Positions 40,235-49,603 of a stretch of DNA of 64,000 nucleotides are shown here, in pieces. The position numbers and the translations under genes are program-made. Positions within the stretch are counted from its first letter, which is position 1. Every line of letters begins with the position of its first letter. The notes below the pieces were generated by a model. The model was not told where the DNA came from and searched no databases. It worked only from the letters and a program-made list of their open reading frames with translations. This stretch comes from Streptomyces macrolidinus (GTDB lineage Bacteria; Actinomycetota; Actinomycetes; Streptomycetales; Streptomycetaceae). Where the stretch lies: the NCBI RefSeq assembly GCF_023887685.1, contig NZ_JAMWMR010000004.1:1-64000 (forward strand). The letters run 5' to 3'.

Positions 40235-41197
40235 ATGGCTGAAGTTCTCGTCTACGTCGACCACGTGGACGGTGCCGTCCGCAAGCCCACCCTGGAGCTG
40301 CTGACCCTGGCCCGCCGCATCGGCGAGCCCGTCGCCGTCGCCCTCGGCGCGGGCGCGGAGAACACCGCGTCCACGCTGGCCGAGCACGGCGCGACGCGCG
40401 TCCTCACGCACGACGCCGCCGAGTACGCCGACTACCTGGTCGTCCCGAAGGTGGACGCGCTCCAGGCCGCCTACGAGGCCGTCTCCCCGGCCGCCGTCCT
40501 CGTCTCGTCCTCCGCCGAGGGCAAGGAGATCGCGGCCCGGCTGGCGCTGCGCATCGGCTCGGGCATCATCACCGACGCCGTCGACCTGGAGGCCGGTGCC
40601 GAGGGTCCGGTGGCGACCCAGTCGGTGTTCGCCGCCTCGTTCAGCACCAAGTCCCGTGTGTCCAAGGGCACTCCGGTCATTACGGTCAAGCCGAACTCCG
40701 CCGCGGTGGAGGCCGCCCCGGCCGCCGGCGCGGTCGAGGCCCTGGCGGTGTCCTTCTCCGCCCAGGCCACCGGCACCAAGGTCACCGCCCGTACGCCGCG
40801 CGAGTCGACGGGCCGTCCGGACCTGACCGAGGCCGCGATCGTCGTCTCCGGTGGCCGTGGTGTCAACGGCGCGGAGAACTTCTCGATCATCGAGGCGCTG
40901 GCCGACTCCCTGGGTGCCGCGGTGGGCGCGTCGCGTGCCGCCGTGGACGCGGGCTGGTACCCGCACACCAACCAGGTCGGCCAGACCGGTAAGAGCGTGT
41001 CGCCGCAGCTCTACATCGCCTCCGGTATCTCGGGCGCGATCCAGCACCGCGCCGGTATGCAGACCTCGAAGACGATCGTCGCGATCAACAAGGACGCCGA
41101 GGCGCCCATCTTCGAGCTGGTCGACTACGGCGTGGTGGGTGACCTGTTCGAGGTCGTCCCGCAGCTCACCGAGGAGATCAAGTCCCGCAAGGGCTGA
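40235..41197 (+). CDS. etfA: Electron transfer flavoprotein alpha subunit
   Basis: This 320-residue FAD-carrying subunit passes electrons to ETF-quinone oxidoreductase in the membrane. The N-terminal domain begins [20 protein letters not shown]. The conserved C-terminal FAD domain has [60 protein letters not shown] and [32 protein letters not shown] precedes the ATG. It pairs with etfB upstream. Confidence 0.97.
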   Translation: MAEVLVYVDHVDGAVRKPTLELLTLARRIGEPVAVALGAGAENTASTLAEHGATRVLTHDAAEYADYLVVPKVDALQAAYEAVSPAAVLVSSSAEGKEIAARLALRIGSGIITDAVDLEAGAEGPVATQSVFAASFSTKSRVSKGTPVITVKPNSAAVEAAPAAGAVEALAVSFSAQATGTKVTARTPRESTGRPDLTEAAIVVSGGRGVNGAENFSIIEALADSLGAAVGASRAAVDAGWYPHTNQVGQTGKSVSPQLYIASGISGAIQHRAGMQTSKTIVAINKDAEAPIFELVDYGVVGDLFEVVPQLTEEIKSRKG

Positions 41198-41212
41198 GCC
41201 ACTTCATGAGCA

Positions 41213-41250
41213 GCAGCCCCCGGCACCGCTTCGGCGGTCCCGGGGGCTGC
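41213..41250 (+). terminator. etfBA terminator with TTCG loop
   Basis: A 17-bp stem (GCAGCCCCCGGCACCGC with its partner, one mismatch) closes on the very stable tetraloop TTCG. It begins 16 bp after the etfA stop. Confidence 0.9.
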
Positions 41251-41378
41251 GCTCTGTTCCGGGCCGGGTGCCCCTCGGACACGGCTTCGCCGCACGGTCG
41301 TTGACCGGCCGCGAGGCGCGCGGATAGCGTCGCTCGACGCGTTCTTGATTCCGGTCGGCGGAAGACGGAGGCCGTGCG

Positions 41379-42719
41379 ATGGAGCGGACGAGGGTGGCCA
41401 CCAGTCTCGCGGGTGCCGTCAGCGAGGAGATCGGCGCCTTCCTGGCTCCGGTCGACGCCGCGTTGGCACGCCACTACCCCGGCGACCCCGGCACCCGTCA
41501 GCCCGTCCACACGGTCTACGTCCCCGGCGACGTCTTCGCGGCCGACACCGTCCGCTCCTGGGGCGAGCAAGCCCTCGCCGCCCTCGACCAACACGCCCCG
41601 GACGCCGCCTCGTTCGCCGCCGTCCTCGGCCTCGCGGACGATCTCGCCGGGCCCGTGTACGAGCGTGTGCGCGCGAAGCTGGCGCGCGAACCGATCGAAG
41701 ACCTGCGCGTCGACTTCGAGGACGGCTACGGATCGCGCCCGGACGCCGAGGAGGACGAACACGCCGCCCGCGCCGCCCAGTTGATCGCCGAGGCCCGCGC
41801 CGAGGGCGGGATCACCGCCCCGTACGTGGGCATCCGTATGAAGTGCATGGAGGCGTCGGTACGGCGGCGAGGCATCCGTACCCTCGACGTCTTCCTGACC
41901 GGCCTGATGGCGGCGGGCGGTCTCCCGGACGGGCTCGTGCTGACGCTGCCGAAGGTGACGTATCCCGAGCAAGTCACCGCCATGGCACGGCTGTTGGGGG
42001 AGTCCGAGCAGGCGCACGGCCTTGCCCCGGGGCGGCTCGGGTTCGAGATCCAGATCGAGACCAGTCAGGCCGTCCTCGCGGCCGACGGCACCGCGACCGT
42101 CGCCCGCATGATCCGCGCCGCCGAGGGCCGCGTCACCGGGCTCCACTACGGCACCTTCGACTACAGCGCCTGCCTCGGTGTGTCCGCCGCCTACCAGGCC
42201 AGCGACCACCCGGCCGCCGACCACGCCAAGGCGATCATGCAGGTCGCCGCCGCGGGCACCGGAGTACGCGTCAGCGACGGCTCCACCAACGTCCTGCCGA
42301 TCGGCCCGAGGGAGCGGGTCCACGACGCCTGGCGGCTGCACCACCGGCTCACCCGCCGCGCGCTCGCCCGCGCCTACTACCAGGGCTGGGACATGCACCC
42401 CGGCCACCTGCCGACCCGGTACGCGGCCGTCTTCGCCTTCTACCGCGAGGGGTACGAGCAGGCCGCGGCCCGCCTCGCCCGCTACGTGCGCCGCGTCGAC
42501 GGCGACGTCCTGGACGAACCGGCGACCGCCCAGGCCCTCGGCGGCTATCTGCTGCGGGGCCTGGACTGCGGTGCCCTCGACGACGCGGAGGTCACCGAGG
42601 CGAGCGGGCTGAGCCGGGCCGAACTGGAGAGGTTCGCGGCACCGCGCCGCGCCGGAGCAGCCGACGGAGGCGCTGCGGACCGCCCTACGACGGCGGCAGT
42701 TCGCCCGAGCCGCGCGTGA
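41379..42719 (+). CDS. DUF6986 family protein, HpcH/HpaI citrate-lyase-like barrel
   Basis: The 446 residues form a TIM-barrel enzyme related to aldolase/citrate lyase beta proteins. Metal and substrate motifs are DLRVDFEDGYGSR (about residues 108-120), GLVLTLPKVTYPEQVTAM, FEIQIETSQAVLAADG with the Glu ligand, and GLHYGTFDYSACLGVSAAYQ. C-terminal DMHPGHLPTRYAAVFAFYRE is family-specific. It probably cleaves or forms a C-C bond at a CoA- or keto-acid substrate. Its last 35 bp overlap the end of the convergent LacI gene. ATG 41379 has no strong ribosome site. Confidence 0.8.
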   Translation: MERTRVATSLAGAVSEEIGAFLAPVDAALARHYPGDPGTRQPVHTVYVPGDVFAADTVRSWGEQALAALDQHAPDAASFAAVLGLADDLAGPVYERVRAKLAREPIEDLRVDFEDGYGSRPDAEEDEHAARAAQLIAEARAEGGITAPYVGIRMKCMEASVRRRGIRTLDVFLTGLMAAGGLPDGLVLTLPKVTYPEQVTAMARLLGESEQAHGLAPGRLGFEIQIETSQAVLAADGTATVARMIRAAEGRVTGLHYGTFDYSACLGVSAAYQASDHPAADHAKAIMQVAAAGTGVRVSDGSTNVLPIGPRERVHDAWRLHHRLTRRALARAYYQGWDMHPGHLPTRYAAVFAFYREGYEQAAARLARYVRRVDGDVLDEPATAQALGGYLLRGLDCGALDDAEVTEASGLSRAELERFAAPRRAGAADGGAADRPTTAAVRPSRA

Positions 42720-43731
42720 TCAGCCGCGTCGGCAACTCGATGCGCTCAGGCGTGAGCAGCGTGCCGTCGAGTTGGCCGAAGAGACGCTCGGCGGCCGTGC
42801 GGCCGAGGGCGGCGGCGTCCTGGGCGACCACCGTGACACCGGGGTCGAGCAGATCCGCCAACTCGAAGTCGTCGAAGCCGACGAGGGCGACGGAGCGGCC
42901 ACGCCCGGCGAGGACCCGGACGACGGTGACCGTCACCCGGTTGTTGCCCGCGAAGATCGCCGTCACGGGCGCGGGACCCGCGAGCATCTCCTCGGCGGCC
43001 CGCCGCACCCGCTCGGGGTCGGTCACCCCGAGGGACATCCAGGACTCCTCGACCGGTATGCCCGCGTCCGCCATGGCGGCACGGTAGCCACGCAGCCGTT
43101 CGGCCGCGGTGTGGATGCGCGGCATGTCCCCGATGAAGCCGATCCGGCGGTGTCCGTGCGCGAGCAGATGGGCGACCCCGTCGCGGGCGCCGCCGAAGCT
43201 GTCGGACAGCACCGCGTCGGCGTCGATCTTCCCGGCCGGGCGGTCCACGAACACCGTGGCGACCCCGGCCCTCATCTCGGGCTCCAGATAGCGGTGGTCG
43301 TCACCGGCCGGGATGACGACCAGGCCGTCCACGCGGCGCGCGCACAGCGCCAGCGCCAGTTCCTGCTCGCGCTCCGGGTCCTCCGCGCTGGAACCGTTGA
43401 TCAGCAGGGCGCCGTGGGCACGGGCGACCTCCTCGACCGCGCGGCTCAGCGGCCCGTAGAACGGGTCCGCGAGGTCCTCCAGGACGAGGCCGATGCTCGC
43501 GGTGCGGCCCTTGCGCAGCACACGCGCGCTGTCGTTGCGGCGGAAGCCCAGGGCCTCGATGGCCTCCTGGACCCGGCGTTCGGTGTCCGGGGTGACCCCG
43601 GGCTCACCATTGACCACGCGCGAGACCGTCTTCAGTCCGACACCGGCCCGTGCCGCCACGTCCTTCATGGTCGGACGGCTGCCGTAGCGGGTTCCGGAGA
43701 GACGGTCTGGTCGCGGGGCTGTCTCGGGCAC
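42685..43731 (-). CDS. LacI-family transcriptional repressor
   Basis: This 348-residue sugar-responsive repressor has the DNA-binding domain TMKDVAARAGVGLKTVSRVV (about residues 21-40) with hinge NDSARVLRKGRTASIGLVLE. The periplasmic-binding-like ligand domain includes RIGFIGDMPRIHTAAERLRG and VTAIFAGNNRVTVTVVRVLA. GTG 43731 is favoured by AGGACA upstream; GTG 43770 is in frame. It is divergent from a ROK sugar kinase and close to a GH27 gene and sugar ABC importer, so it probably controls them. The 12-bp palindrome before the kinase is the likely operator. Confidence 0.9.
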   Translation of the reverse strand: MPETAPRPDRLSGTRYGSRPTMKDVAARAGVGLKTVSRVVNGEPGVTPDTERRVQEAIEALGFRRNDSARVLRKGRTASIGLVLEDLADPFYGPLSRAVEEVARAHGALLINGSSAEDPEREQELALALCARRVDGLVVIPAGDDHRYLEPEMRAGVATVFVDRPAGKIDADAVLSDSFGGARDGVAHLLAHGHRRIGFIGDMPRIHTAAERLRGYRAAMADAGIPVEESWMSLGVTDPERVRRAAEEMLAGPAPVTAIFAGNNRVTVTVVRVLAGRGRSVALVGFDDFELADLLDPGVTVVAQDAAALGRTAAERLFGQLDGTLLTPERIELPTRLITRGSGELPPS

Positions 43732-43828
43732 GATGCGCTGTCCTGTCCGTCGTCCATGGAGAGGTGACACCCCATGGGGTCCTATGTGGTTGTGGGGCTA
43801 TGTGGGGTCTGGCTGTGTGGCGTGCGGC

Positions 43829-43922
43829 TATGGGGATCGGTGCGGCTGTGTAGCGAGGGGCTGTGTCGCGTGGGGTATGGGGATCGGTGCGGCTGTGTGG
43901 CGAGGGGCTGTGTCGCGTGGGG
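43829..43922. repeat. 47-bp tandem repeat in the LacI/ROK divergent region
   Basis: Units 43829-43875 and 43876-43922 match at 46 of 47 positions and open with TATGGGGATCGGTGCGG. They lie in a wider strand-asymmetric stretch (about 43785-43945) made of GGCTGTGTGG/GGGGCTGTGTCGCG variants, with few C on the plus strand. This fills the gap between the LacI start and the operator. Simple amplification or repeated regulatory sites are both possible. Confidence 0.9.
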
Positions 43923-43958
43923 CTGTGTGGGACTGTGTGGCGTCGAGCATAGAGCCTG

Positions 43959-43970
43959 GACAACGTTGTC
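43959..43970. promoter_or_regulatory. LacI-type operator
   Basis: GACAACGTTGTC is a perfect 12-bp palindrome with the central CG typical of LacI-family operators. It lies 64 bp before the ROK kinase start and 228 bp from the LacI start. Confidence 0.7.
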
Positions 43971-44033
43971 AGAGCGGGAGAAACTGTGCTCCGCACATCT
44001 GTGCGCTCACGCCCTTGGGGAGACCTGACACTG

Positions 44034-44996
44034 ATGCACACCGACCTGGTGGCCGCCCTCGACATCGGCGGCACCAAGATCGCCGGAGCGCTGGTCGACG
44101 GCCACGGCCGGATCCTGCTGCGCGCCCAGCGTGCGACGCCCGCGCGGGAGCCCGGCGACACCGTGATGGACGCCGTCGCGGACGTCCTGACGGAGTTGGC
44201 GGCCTCCCCCCTCTGGCGCGGGGTGCGTGCCGTCGGCATCGGCAGCGCCGGACCGGTGGACGCCTCCACGGGCTCGGTGAGCCCGGTCAACATACCGGGC
44301 TGGCGGGCGTACCCCCTGGTGGAGCGGGTCCGGGCCGCGACGGGCGGCCTGCCGGTCGAGCTGATCGGCGACGGTGTGGCCATCACGGCCGCCGAACACT
44401 GGCAGGGTGCCGCCCGAGGTCATGACAACGCGCTGTGCATGGTGGTGTCGACCGGCGTCGGCGGCGGTCTGGTGCTGGGCGGGCGGCTGCATCCGGGCCC
44501 GACGGGCAACGCGGGCCACATCGGGCACATCAGCGTCGACCTGGACGGCGATCCGTGCCCGTGCGGCTCGCGCGGCTGTGTGGAGCGCATCGCGAGCGGG
44601 CCGAACATCGCCCGCCGCGCCCTGGAGGGCGGCTGGCGGCCGGGCCCCGACGGCGACACCTCGGCCGCGGCGGTGGCCGCCGCGGCCCGTGACGGCCACC
44701 CGGTGGCCGTGGCCTCCTTCGAGCGGGCCGCGCGGGCGCTGGCCGCGGGCATCGCGGCGACGGCGACGCTGGTCGAGATCGACATCGCGGTCATCGGCGG
44801 GGGCGTGGGCAAGGCCGGTGACGTCCTGTTCACACCGCTGCGCGCGGCCCTGGCCGAGTACGCCACGTTGTCCTTCGTCCAGCGCCTGACCGTGGCGCCG
44901 GCGCTGATGGGCACGGACGCGGGGCTGGTCGGTGCGGCGGCAGCGGCGCTCACGACCACGCCTCCGCAGCCGAACGCGAGGGCGGCCGGAGTCTGA
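44034..44996 (+). CDS. ROK-family sugar kinase (glucokinase-like)
   Basis: This 320-residue kinase phosphorylates glucose or a related hexose with ATP. The phosphate loop is AALDIGGTKIAGALVDG (about 8-24). The substrate/ROK signature is LCMVVSTGVGGGLVLGGRLH then GNAGHIGHISVDLDG. The zinc motif CPCGSRGCVE (about residue 178) is complete. ATG 44034 follows TTGGGGAGA. There is no helix-turn-helix, so it is a kinase and not a ROK repressor. Operator and neighbours suggest it handles the sugar released by the GH27 enzyme or imported by the ABC system. Confidence 0.9.
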   Translation: MHTDLVAALDIGGTKIAGALVDGHGRILLRAQRATPAREPGDTVMDAVADVLTELAASPLWRGVRAVGIGSAGPVDASTGSVSPVNIPGWRAYPLVERVRAATGGLPVELIGDGVAITAAEHWQGAARGHDNALCMVVSTGVGGGLVLGGRLHPGPTGNAGHIGHISVDLDGDPCPCGSRGCVERIASGPNIARRALEGGWRPGPDGDTSAAAVAAAARDGHPVAVASFERAARALAAGIAATATLVEIDIAVIGGGVGKAGDVLFTPLRAALAEYATLSFVQRLTVAPALMGTDAGLVGAAAAALTTTPPQPNARAAGV

Positions 44997-45110
44997 CAGG
45001 AGGGGGGTCCGGCAAGAGGGGAGTCCGGCAAGAGGCCAGTGGGCCAGGGCTGTTCGGACACCCCGGCCACCGGCCACGCCACGCGACCATGCTCGGTCAA
45101 TGCCGCGTAC

Positions 45111-47138
45111 TCAGCACGTCAGCTTCGCGTCCGCCCAGTCCGCGTGGTCGGAGTCGATGCCGTCGCCGCCGTCGGTGACGACGAGGTGGACCACCTGAGC
45201 GCCGGTCACATCGGCGGTGAGCTGCTGCGCGGGCATCGCGTTGGTCAGCACCCCGGTGGCGGCGGCCTTCGTATCGTCCGCCCGGATCTCGAAGGCGACC
45301 GTCCCCGCGCCGCCCTTCTCGTCGTCCACGCCGACCCGCGCCGAGACCGTGCTGCACAGCCCGCCCGTGTAGAACGCGACGTCGCTCTCGGCATGGACCC
45401 CGAGCCCCTTGGCGTACACGGTCCCGCCGATGGTGATCGGATGACCGTCACCCGCGGCGCTCTCGCCGTTGCTGGTGTCGCGCTCGACGGGACCGTAGCC
45501 GTTGACCGTCGAGAGCCACGGCAGATCGCCGAGGTACGAGACCCCGTGGGGCGGCGGCGCGACCACCGTCGCCGTGACCGGTACCTCGCTGCTCGCCCGT
45601 ACGCCGTTCGGCGCGCGGTAGTCCGTCCTCAGTGTCAGGTCGTACGCCCCCGTCGCCGTGCCCTCGGGCACGGTCACCCGCCAGGTCGTCCGCAGCGTGT
45701 GTCCCGTCGGCAGCGCTCCCGCGGTCGTCGGGGACGTGGGCCGCACCGTCCATCCCGCGGGCCCGGCCAGTGACACGGACACCCGCTCGGCCGCGGTGCG
45801 GCCGAGGTCCGTCACCGTCGAGGTGTAGTCGACCGTCCGGCCCGCCTCGGTGAACGGGCTGCCGTCGAGGCGCAGTTCGACGGCGGGCGGCTGCTCGGCC
45901 CACTTCCGGTCGGCCGTGACGCGGACGAGGAGCGTGCCGTGCGCGGGCACCGTCGCCGAGATCGTGCCCGCGGTGTTGGAGGACGTGTGCCGCCACAGGT
46001 CGCGCAGGGTGTACGCGCTCGCCCGCGGCAGGCCGACCGCCGTCGCCGTCGTACTGATCCGCTGGGCGGTGTTCGTCTCGTTGAAGAGGGCCACGGCACG
46101 GCTGCCGTCCGCCATCTCCTTGGCGACGACCCAGCGCCCGCCCTCGGACGAGACCACCGCGCCCTGCTTGCCGAGCGGGTCCTGGTCGACGGCGATGACC
46201 TCCTTGTTGCCGAGGATGTCGAAGGTCGCCGGGGAGGCCGTACGCAGATCGGAGCCGATGAGCAGCGGCGCGGCCATCACCGACCACATGGAGAAGTGCG
46301 TGCGGTACTCGGTGTCCGTCATACCGCCGTTGCCGACCTCCAGCATGTCGGGGTCGTTCCAGTGCCCGGGACCCGCGTACGGCGCGAGCGGAAGGTTCTG
46401 CTTGAGGATCGAGAGCATCGAGCCCCAACTGTCGCCGATGTCACCCGTGGTGCGCCACAACTGCCCGAGATCGGCGGCCCATTCCCAGGGCTTGTTCGCG
46501 CCCCACTCGCAGATGCTGTAGACGATGGGGCGGCCGGTCGCCTTCAGCGCGTCGCGCATCGTCGTGTAGCGCTGCTTGGCGTCCACGCCTTGGTTGTTGC
46601 AGTTGTCGTACTTGAGGTAGTCCACGCCCCAGTCGGCGAACTGCCGCGCGTCGCTGTACTCATGGCCGAGCGCGCCCGGGAACCCCGCGGGGTTGCAGGT
46701 CTTGGTGCCCGCGCTGGTGTAGATGCCGAGCTTGAGCCCCTTGGCGTGGACGTAGTCCGCAACTGCCTTGATCCCGTGGGGGAAACGCTCCGGATCGGGG
46801 ACGAGCTTGCCGTCCGCGTCCCGTGTCGGCAGGGCCCAGCAGTCGTCGAGGTTGACGTACTGGTACCCCGCGTCCTTGAGCCCCTTCGCCACGAACAGAT
46901 CCGCGATTCCTTCGACCATCGACTCGTTGAACTCCGCCCGGCACTGCGTGGAGTTCCAGTTGTTGAAGCCCATCGGCGGGGTGAGAGCGAGTCCGTCGGT
47001 CGGTGCGGGTGCCGTGGCCGGGGTCGTACGCGGGGTGGCCAGGGCCGGTGCGGCGAGCCCGGCCGCGCCCAACAGCCCTGCGGTGAGCGCTCCGATCACT
47101 CTTCGACGGATGGTGCGGGTGAGAAGGTGACGCATCAT
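45111..47138 (-). CDS. Secreted GH27 alpha-galactosidase with NEW3 and NPCBM domains
   Basis: The 675-residue secreted enzyme cuts terminal alpha-galactose. A signal peptide (RRRVIGALTAGLLGAAGLAA, cleavage near ALA-TP) precedes the GH27 barrel: LALTPPMGFNNWNSTQCR, YVNLDDCWA, DYLKYDNCN with nucleophile Asp about 178, and GHWNDPDMLEVGN with the acid/base Asp near 240. A beta-sandwich follows, then a NEW3 domain (PAGWTVRPTSPTTAG) and a C-terminal NPCBM carbohydrate-binding domain (GTVYAKGLGVHAESDVAFYT). ATG 47138 follows GGAGGAACG. It is divergent from the sugar ABC operon. Confidence 0.94.
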   Translation of the reverse strand: MMRHLLTRTIRRRVIGALTAGLLGAAGLAAPALATPRTTPATAPAPTDGLALTPPMGFNNWNSTQCRAEFNESMVEGIADLFVAKGLKDAGYQYVNLDDCWALPTRDADGKLVPDPERFPHGIKAVADYVHAKGLKLGIYTSAGTKTCNPAGFPGALGHEYSDARQFADWGVDYLKYDNCNNQGVDAKQRYTTMRDALKATGRPIVYSICEWGANKPWEWAADLGQLWRTTGDIGDSWGSMLSILKQNLPLAPYAGPGHWNDPDMLEVGNGGMTDTEYRTHFSMWSVMAAPLLIGSDLRTASPATFDILGNKEVIAVDQDPLGKQGAVVSSEGGRWVVAKEMADGSRAVALFNETNTAQRISTTATAVGLPRASAYTLRDLWRHTSSNTAGTISATVPAHGTLLVRVTADRKWAEQPPAVELRLDGSPFTEAGRTVDYTSTVTDLGRTAAERVSVSLAGPAGWTVRPTSPTTAGALPTGHTLRTTWRVTVPEGTATGAYDLTLRTDYRAPNGVRASSEVPVTATVVAPPPHGVSYLGDLPWLSTVNGYGPVERDTSNGESAAGDGHPITIGGTVYAKGLGVHAESDVAFYTGGLCSTVSARVGVDDEKGGAGTVAFEIRADDTKAAATGVLTNAMPAQQLTADVTGAQVVHLVVTDGGDGIDSDHADWADAKLTC

Positions 47139-47268
47139 GACGTTCCTCCGTACTCGCGACAGAAGGGATGCCTTCCAGCTCGTATCAACGTGCGCGTTTA
47201 CGGTAGGCCGTGTTGGACTGTGTTGGAAGAGATGTGGGTAACAGTTGATCGGTATCTCGTCAGAACCC

Positions 47269-47297
47269 TTGACGACGCCCCTACAGGGGGGTGAGAT
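47269..47297 (+). promoter_or_regulatory. Promoter of the sugar ABC operon
   Basis: TTGACG (47269-47274) and TGAGAT (47292-47297) are separated by 17 bp, a good sigma-70-like (HrdB) arrangement, 49 bp before the start of the binding-protein gene. The rest of the GH27/ABC intergenic region has GTGTTGG repeats but no clear operator. Confidence 0.55.
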
Positions 47298-47345
47298 CCA
47301 AGCCTTGCGTTCGGTTGTGTTGAGTGGCATTCCAAGGAGAGCGAC

Positions 47346-48671
47346 ATGGCACAGTCATCGTTGGAGGGACTCACGTCGTCCGGGAGCTTGACCGGACATC
47401 GGATGTCCCGGCGAACTCTCCTACGCAGCACGGCCGTTGGTGTCGGGGCTGTCACCCTGCCGGCCCTGCTGGCCGCCTGCGGAAGCGGACCGGGCGGCAA
47501 CAAGAACGAAGTCACCGTGGGGTCCAACGCCTCGGACGCGGTGCCCAAGACGGCGTTCCAGGCCGCCTTCGACGCCTACGAGAAGGAGTCGGGCAAGAAG
47601 GTCAAGGTCAACACCAAGGACCACAACGACTTCCAGGAGAACATCAACCGCTATCTCCAGGGAACGCCCGACGACGTCTTCATGTGGTTCGCCGGATACC
47701 GCATGCAGTACTTCGCCGAGAAGGGACTGCTCACCGACATCAGTGACGTGTGGCAGGGCTTCACCGGATTCTCCGACGCCCTCAAGGCCCAGTCCACGCA
47801 CGCGGGCAAGCAGTACTTCGTGCCGTACTACTACTACCCGTGGGCCGTCTTCCACCGGAAGAGCCTCTTCGCGAGCAAGGGCTACCAACAGCCCAAGACC
47901 TGGGACGAGTTCATCGCCCTGGCCAAGCAGATGTCCAAGGATGGCACACCGGTCGCCTTCAGCGACAAGGACGGCTGGCCCGCCATGGGCACCTTCGACT
48001 ACATCGACATGCGACTGAACGGATACGACTTCCACAAGTCCCTGATGGCGGGCAAGGAAGCGTGGACCGACCCGAAGGTGCGCAACGTCTTCGACACCTG
48101 GCGCGAACTCATGCCGTACTACCAGAAGGGCGCCCTCGGCCGCACCTGGGAGGAGGCCGGGCAGAGCCTCCAGCAGCGCAAGACGGGCATGGCCGTCTTC
48201 GGAATGCCGCACCCCGGCAGCCAGTTCCCGGAGAACGAACGGGACGACATCGACTTCTTCGCCTTCCCCGAGATCGACCCGCAGCACGGACAGGGCGCCG
48301 TCGAGGCACCCATCGACGGGTTCCTGATCGCCCGCAAGTCGAAGAACATATCCGGCGCCAAGAACCTGCTGACCTGGCTCGGCAAGCCCAAGGCCGAGGA
48401 CGTCTACCTCCGGCACGACCCCAACAACGTGGCCGTGAACTCCGGTGCGGAGACCTCCGGTTACAGCGCTCTGCAGAAGAAGTCCGCCGAACTCGTCGCC
48501 GGCGCCCAGCAGATCTCGCAGTTCCTGGACCGCGACACCCGGCCCGACTTCGCCTCCACCGTGATGATCCAGGCGATCCAGGAGTTCATCGGGAACCCGA
48601 AGGACGTCGACGGGTTGTGCAACAAGATCGAACGGCAGAAGAAGACCATCTTCTCGCAGACCGCCGACTGA
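47346..48671 (+). CDS. Sugar ABC transporter substrate-binding lipoprotein
   Basis: This 441-residue family 1 extracellular solute-binding protein has a twin-arginine signal SRRTLLRSTAVGVGAVTLPA leading to lipobox LLAAC (Cys about 45), so it is probably exported by Tat and anchored as a lipoprotein. The mature domain begins NEVTVGSNASDAVPKTAFQA and has the PDDVFMWFAGYRMQYFAEKG and GMAVFGMPHPGSQFPENE signatures of sugar binders. AAGGAGAGCGAC precedes the ATG. It is first of a three-gene importer operon; the nearby GH27 enzyme suggests galactosides as ligands. Confidence 0.93.
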   Translation: MAQSSLEGLTSSGSLTGHRMSRRTLLRSTAVGVGAVTLPALLAACGSGPGGNKNEVTVGSNASDAVPKTAFQAAFDAYEKESGKKVKVNTKDHNDFQENINRYLQGTPDDVFMWFAGYRMQYFAEKGLLTDISDVWQGFTGFSDALKAQSTHAGKQYFVPYYYYPWAVFHRKSLFASKGYQQPKTWDEFIALAKQMSKDGTPVAFSDKDGWPAMGTFDYIDMRLNGYDFHKSLMAGKEAWTDPKVRNVFDTWRELMPYYQKGALGRTWEEAGQSLQQRKTGMAVFGMPHPGSQFPENERDDIDFFAFPEIDPQHGQGAVEAPIDGFLIARKSKNISGAKNLLTWLGKPKAEDVYLRHDPNNVAVNSGAETSGYSALQKKSAELVAGAQQISQFLDRDTRPDFASTVMIQAIQEFIGNPKDVDGLCNKIERQKKTIFSQTAD

Positions 48672-48691
48672 TACACGGGGGGATACGTTCC

Positions 48692-49603
48692 GTGGCGCTC
48701 ACCTCTCCACGGCGCGCCCGCCGACGGCTGCGCCGGTACACCCGACGCGACCTCGTCGTCCTCGGCGTGCTCCTCGGCATTCCCGTCCTGCTGGACCTCG
48801 CCATCGTATGGGGCCCGACCCTGGCCTCCATCGGGCTCTCCTTCACCTCCTGGGACGGCATCGGCGACATCCAGTGGGTGGGAACCGACAACTACCGGAA
48901 CCTCTTCACCAATTACCCGCCGTTCTGGCCGGCCGCCCGCCACAACGTGCTGTGGCTGCTCTTCCTCGGCCTGGTCGCGACCCCGTTCGGGCTGCTGCTC
49001 GCGGTGCTCATCGACCGCGGCGTCCGCTTCAGCCGCTTCTACCAGTCCACGATCTATCTGCCGGTCGTGCTCTCGCTCGCCATCGTCGGCTTCATCGCCC
49101 AACTGATCCTGGGCACCGACCAGGGCGTGGTCAACACGATCATCGGCCCCCGTGAGAGCCCGGTCGACTGGCTCGGCGACTCCGACCTCAACATCTGGAT
49201 GATGATGATCGCGGCGAGCTGGCGGCACACCGGGTACGTGATGATCCTCTATCTCGCGGGCCTCAAGTCCGTCGACCCGGCGCTGAAGGAAGCGGCGGCG
49301 ATCGACGGGGCGGGCGCCCGCCAGACGTTCTTCCGCGTGGTGTTCCCCACCCTGCGTCCGGTCAACGTCATCGTCGGTGTGATCACGGTCATCGAGGCGC
49401 TGCGGGCCTTCGACATCGTCTACGCGGTCAACAAGGGCCGCAACGGCCTGGAACTGCTGTCCGTACTGATCACCGACAACATCATCGGCGAGGCGGGCCG
49501 CATCGGGTTCGGCTCCGCCATCGCGGTCGTCCTGCTGACTGTCTCCCTGGGGTTCATCGTGACGTTCCTGGTCCAAGAGCTGCGAGGTGCGCGCGAGCGA
49601 TGA
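48692..49603 (+). CDS. Sugar ABC transporter permease 1 (MalF type)
   Basis: This 303-residue permease has six membrane helices. The EAA loop that contacts the ATPase is EAAAIDGAGARQTFFRVVFP (about residue 200). The GTG at 48692 is 20 bp after the binding-protein stop and preceded by GGGGGGATACG. The ATG of the second permease overlaps its stop. No ATPase gene follows, as is usual for Streptomyces sugar importers that share a general ATPase (MsiK). Confidence 0.94.
   Translation: MALTSPRRARRRLRRYTRRDLVVLGVLLGIPVLLDLAIVWGPTLASIGLSFTSWDGIGDIQWVGTDNYRNLFTNYPPFWPAARHNVLWLLFLGLVATPFGLLLAVLIDRGVRFSRFYQSTIYLPVVLSLAIVGFIAQLILGTDQGVVNTIIGPRESPVDWLGDSDLNIWMMMIAASWRHTGYVMILYLAGLKSVDPALKEAAAIDGAGARQTFFRVVFPTLRPVNVIVGVITVIEALRAFDIVYAVNKGRNGLELLSVLITDNIIGEAGRIGFGSAIAVVLLTVSLGFIVTFLVQELRGARER

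Noticed and set aside
44997-45035. Direct repeats of GTCCGGCAAGAGG after the ROK kinase gene
   Set aside because: Only two short copies with no regulatory context; likely simple slippage.
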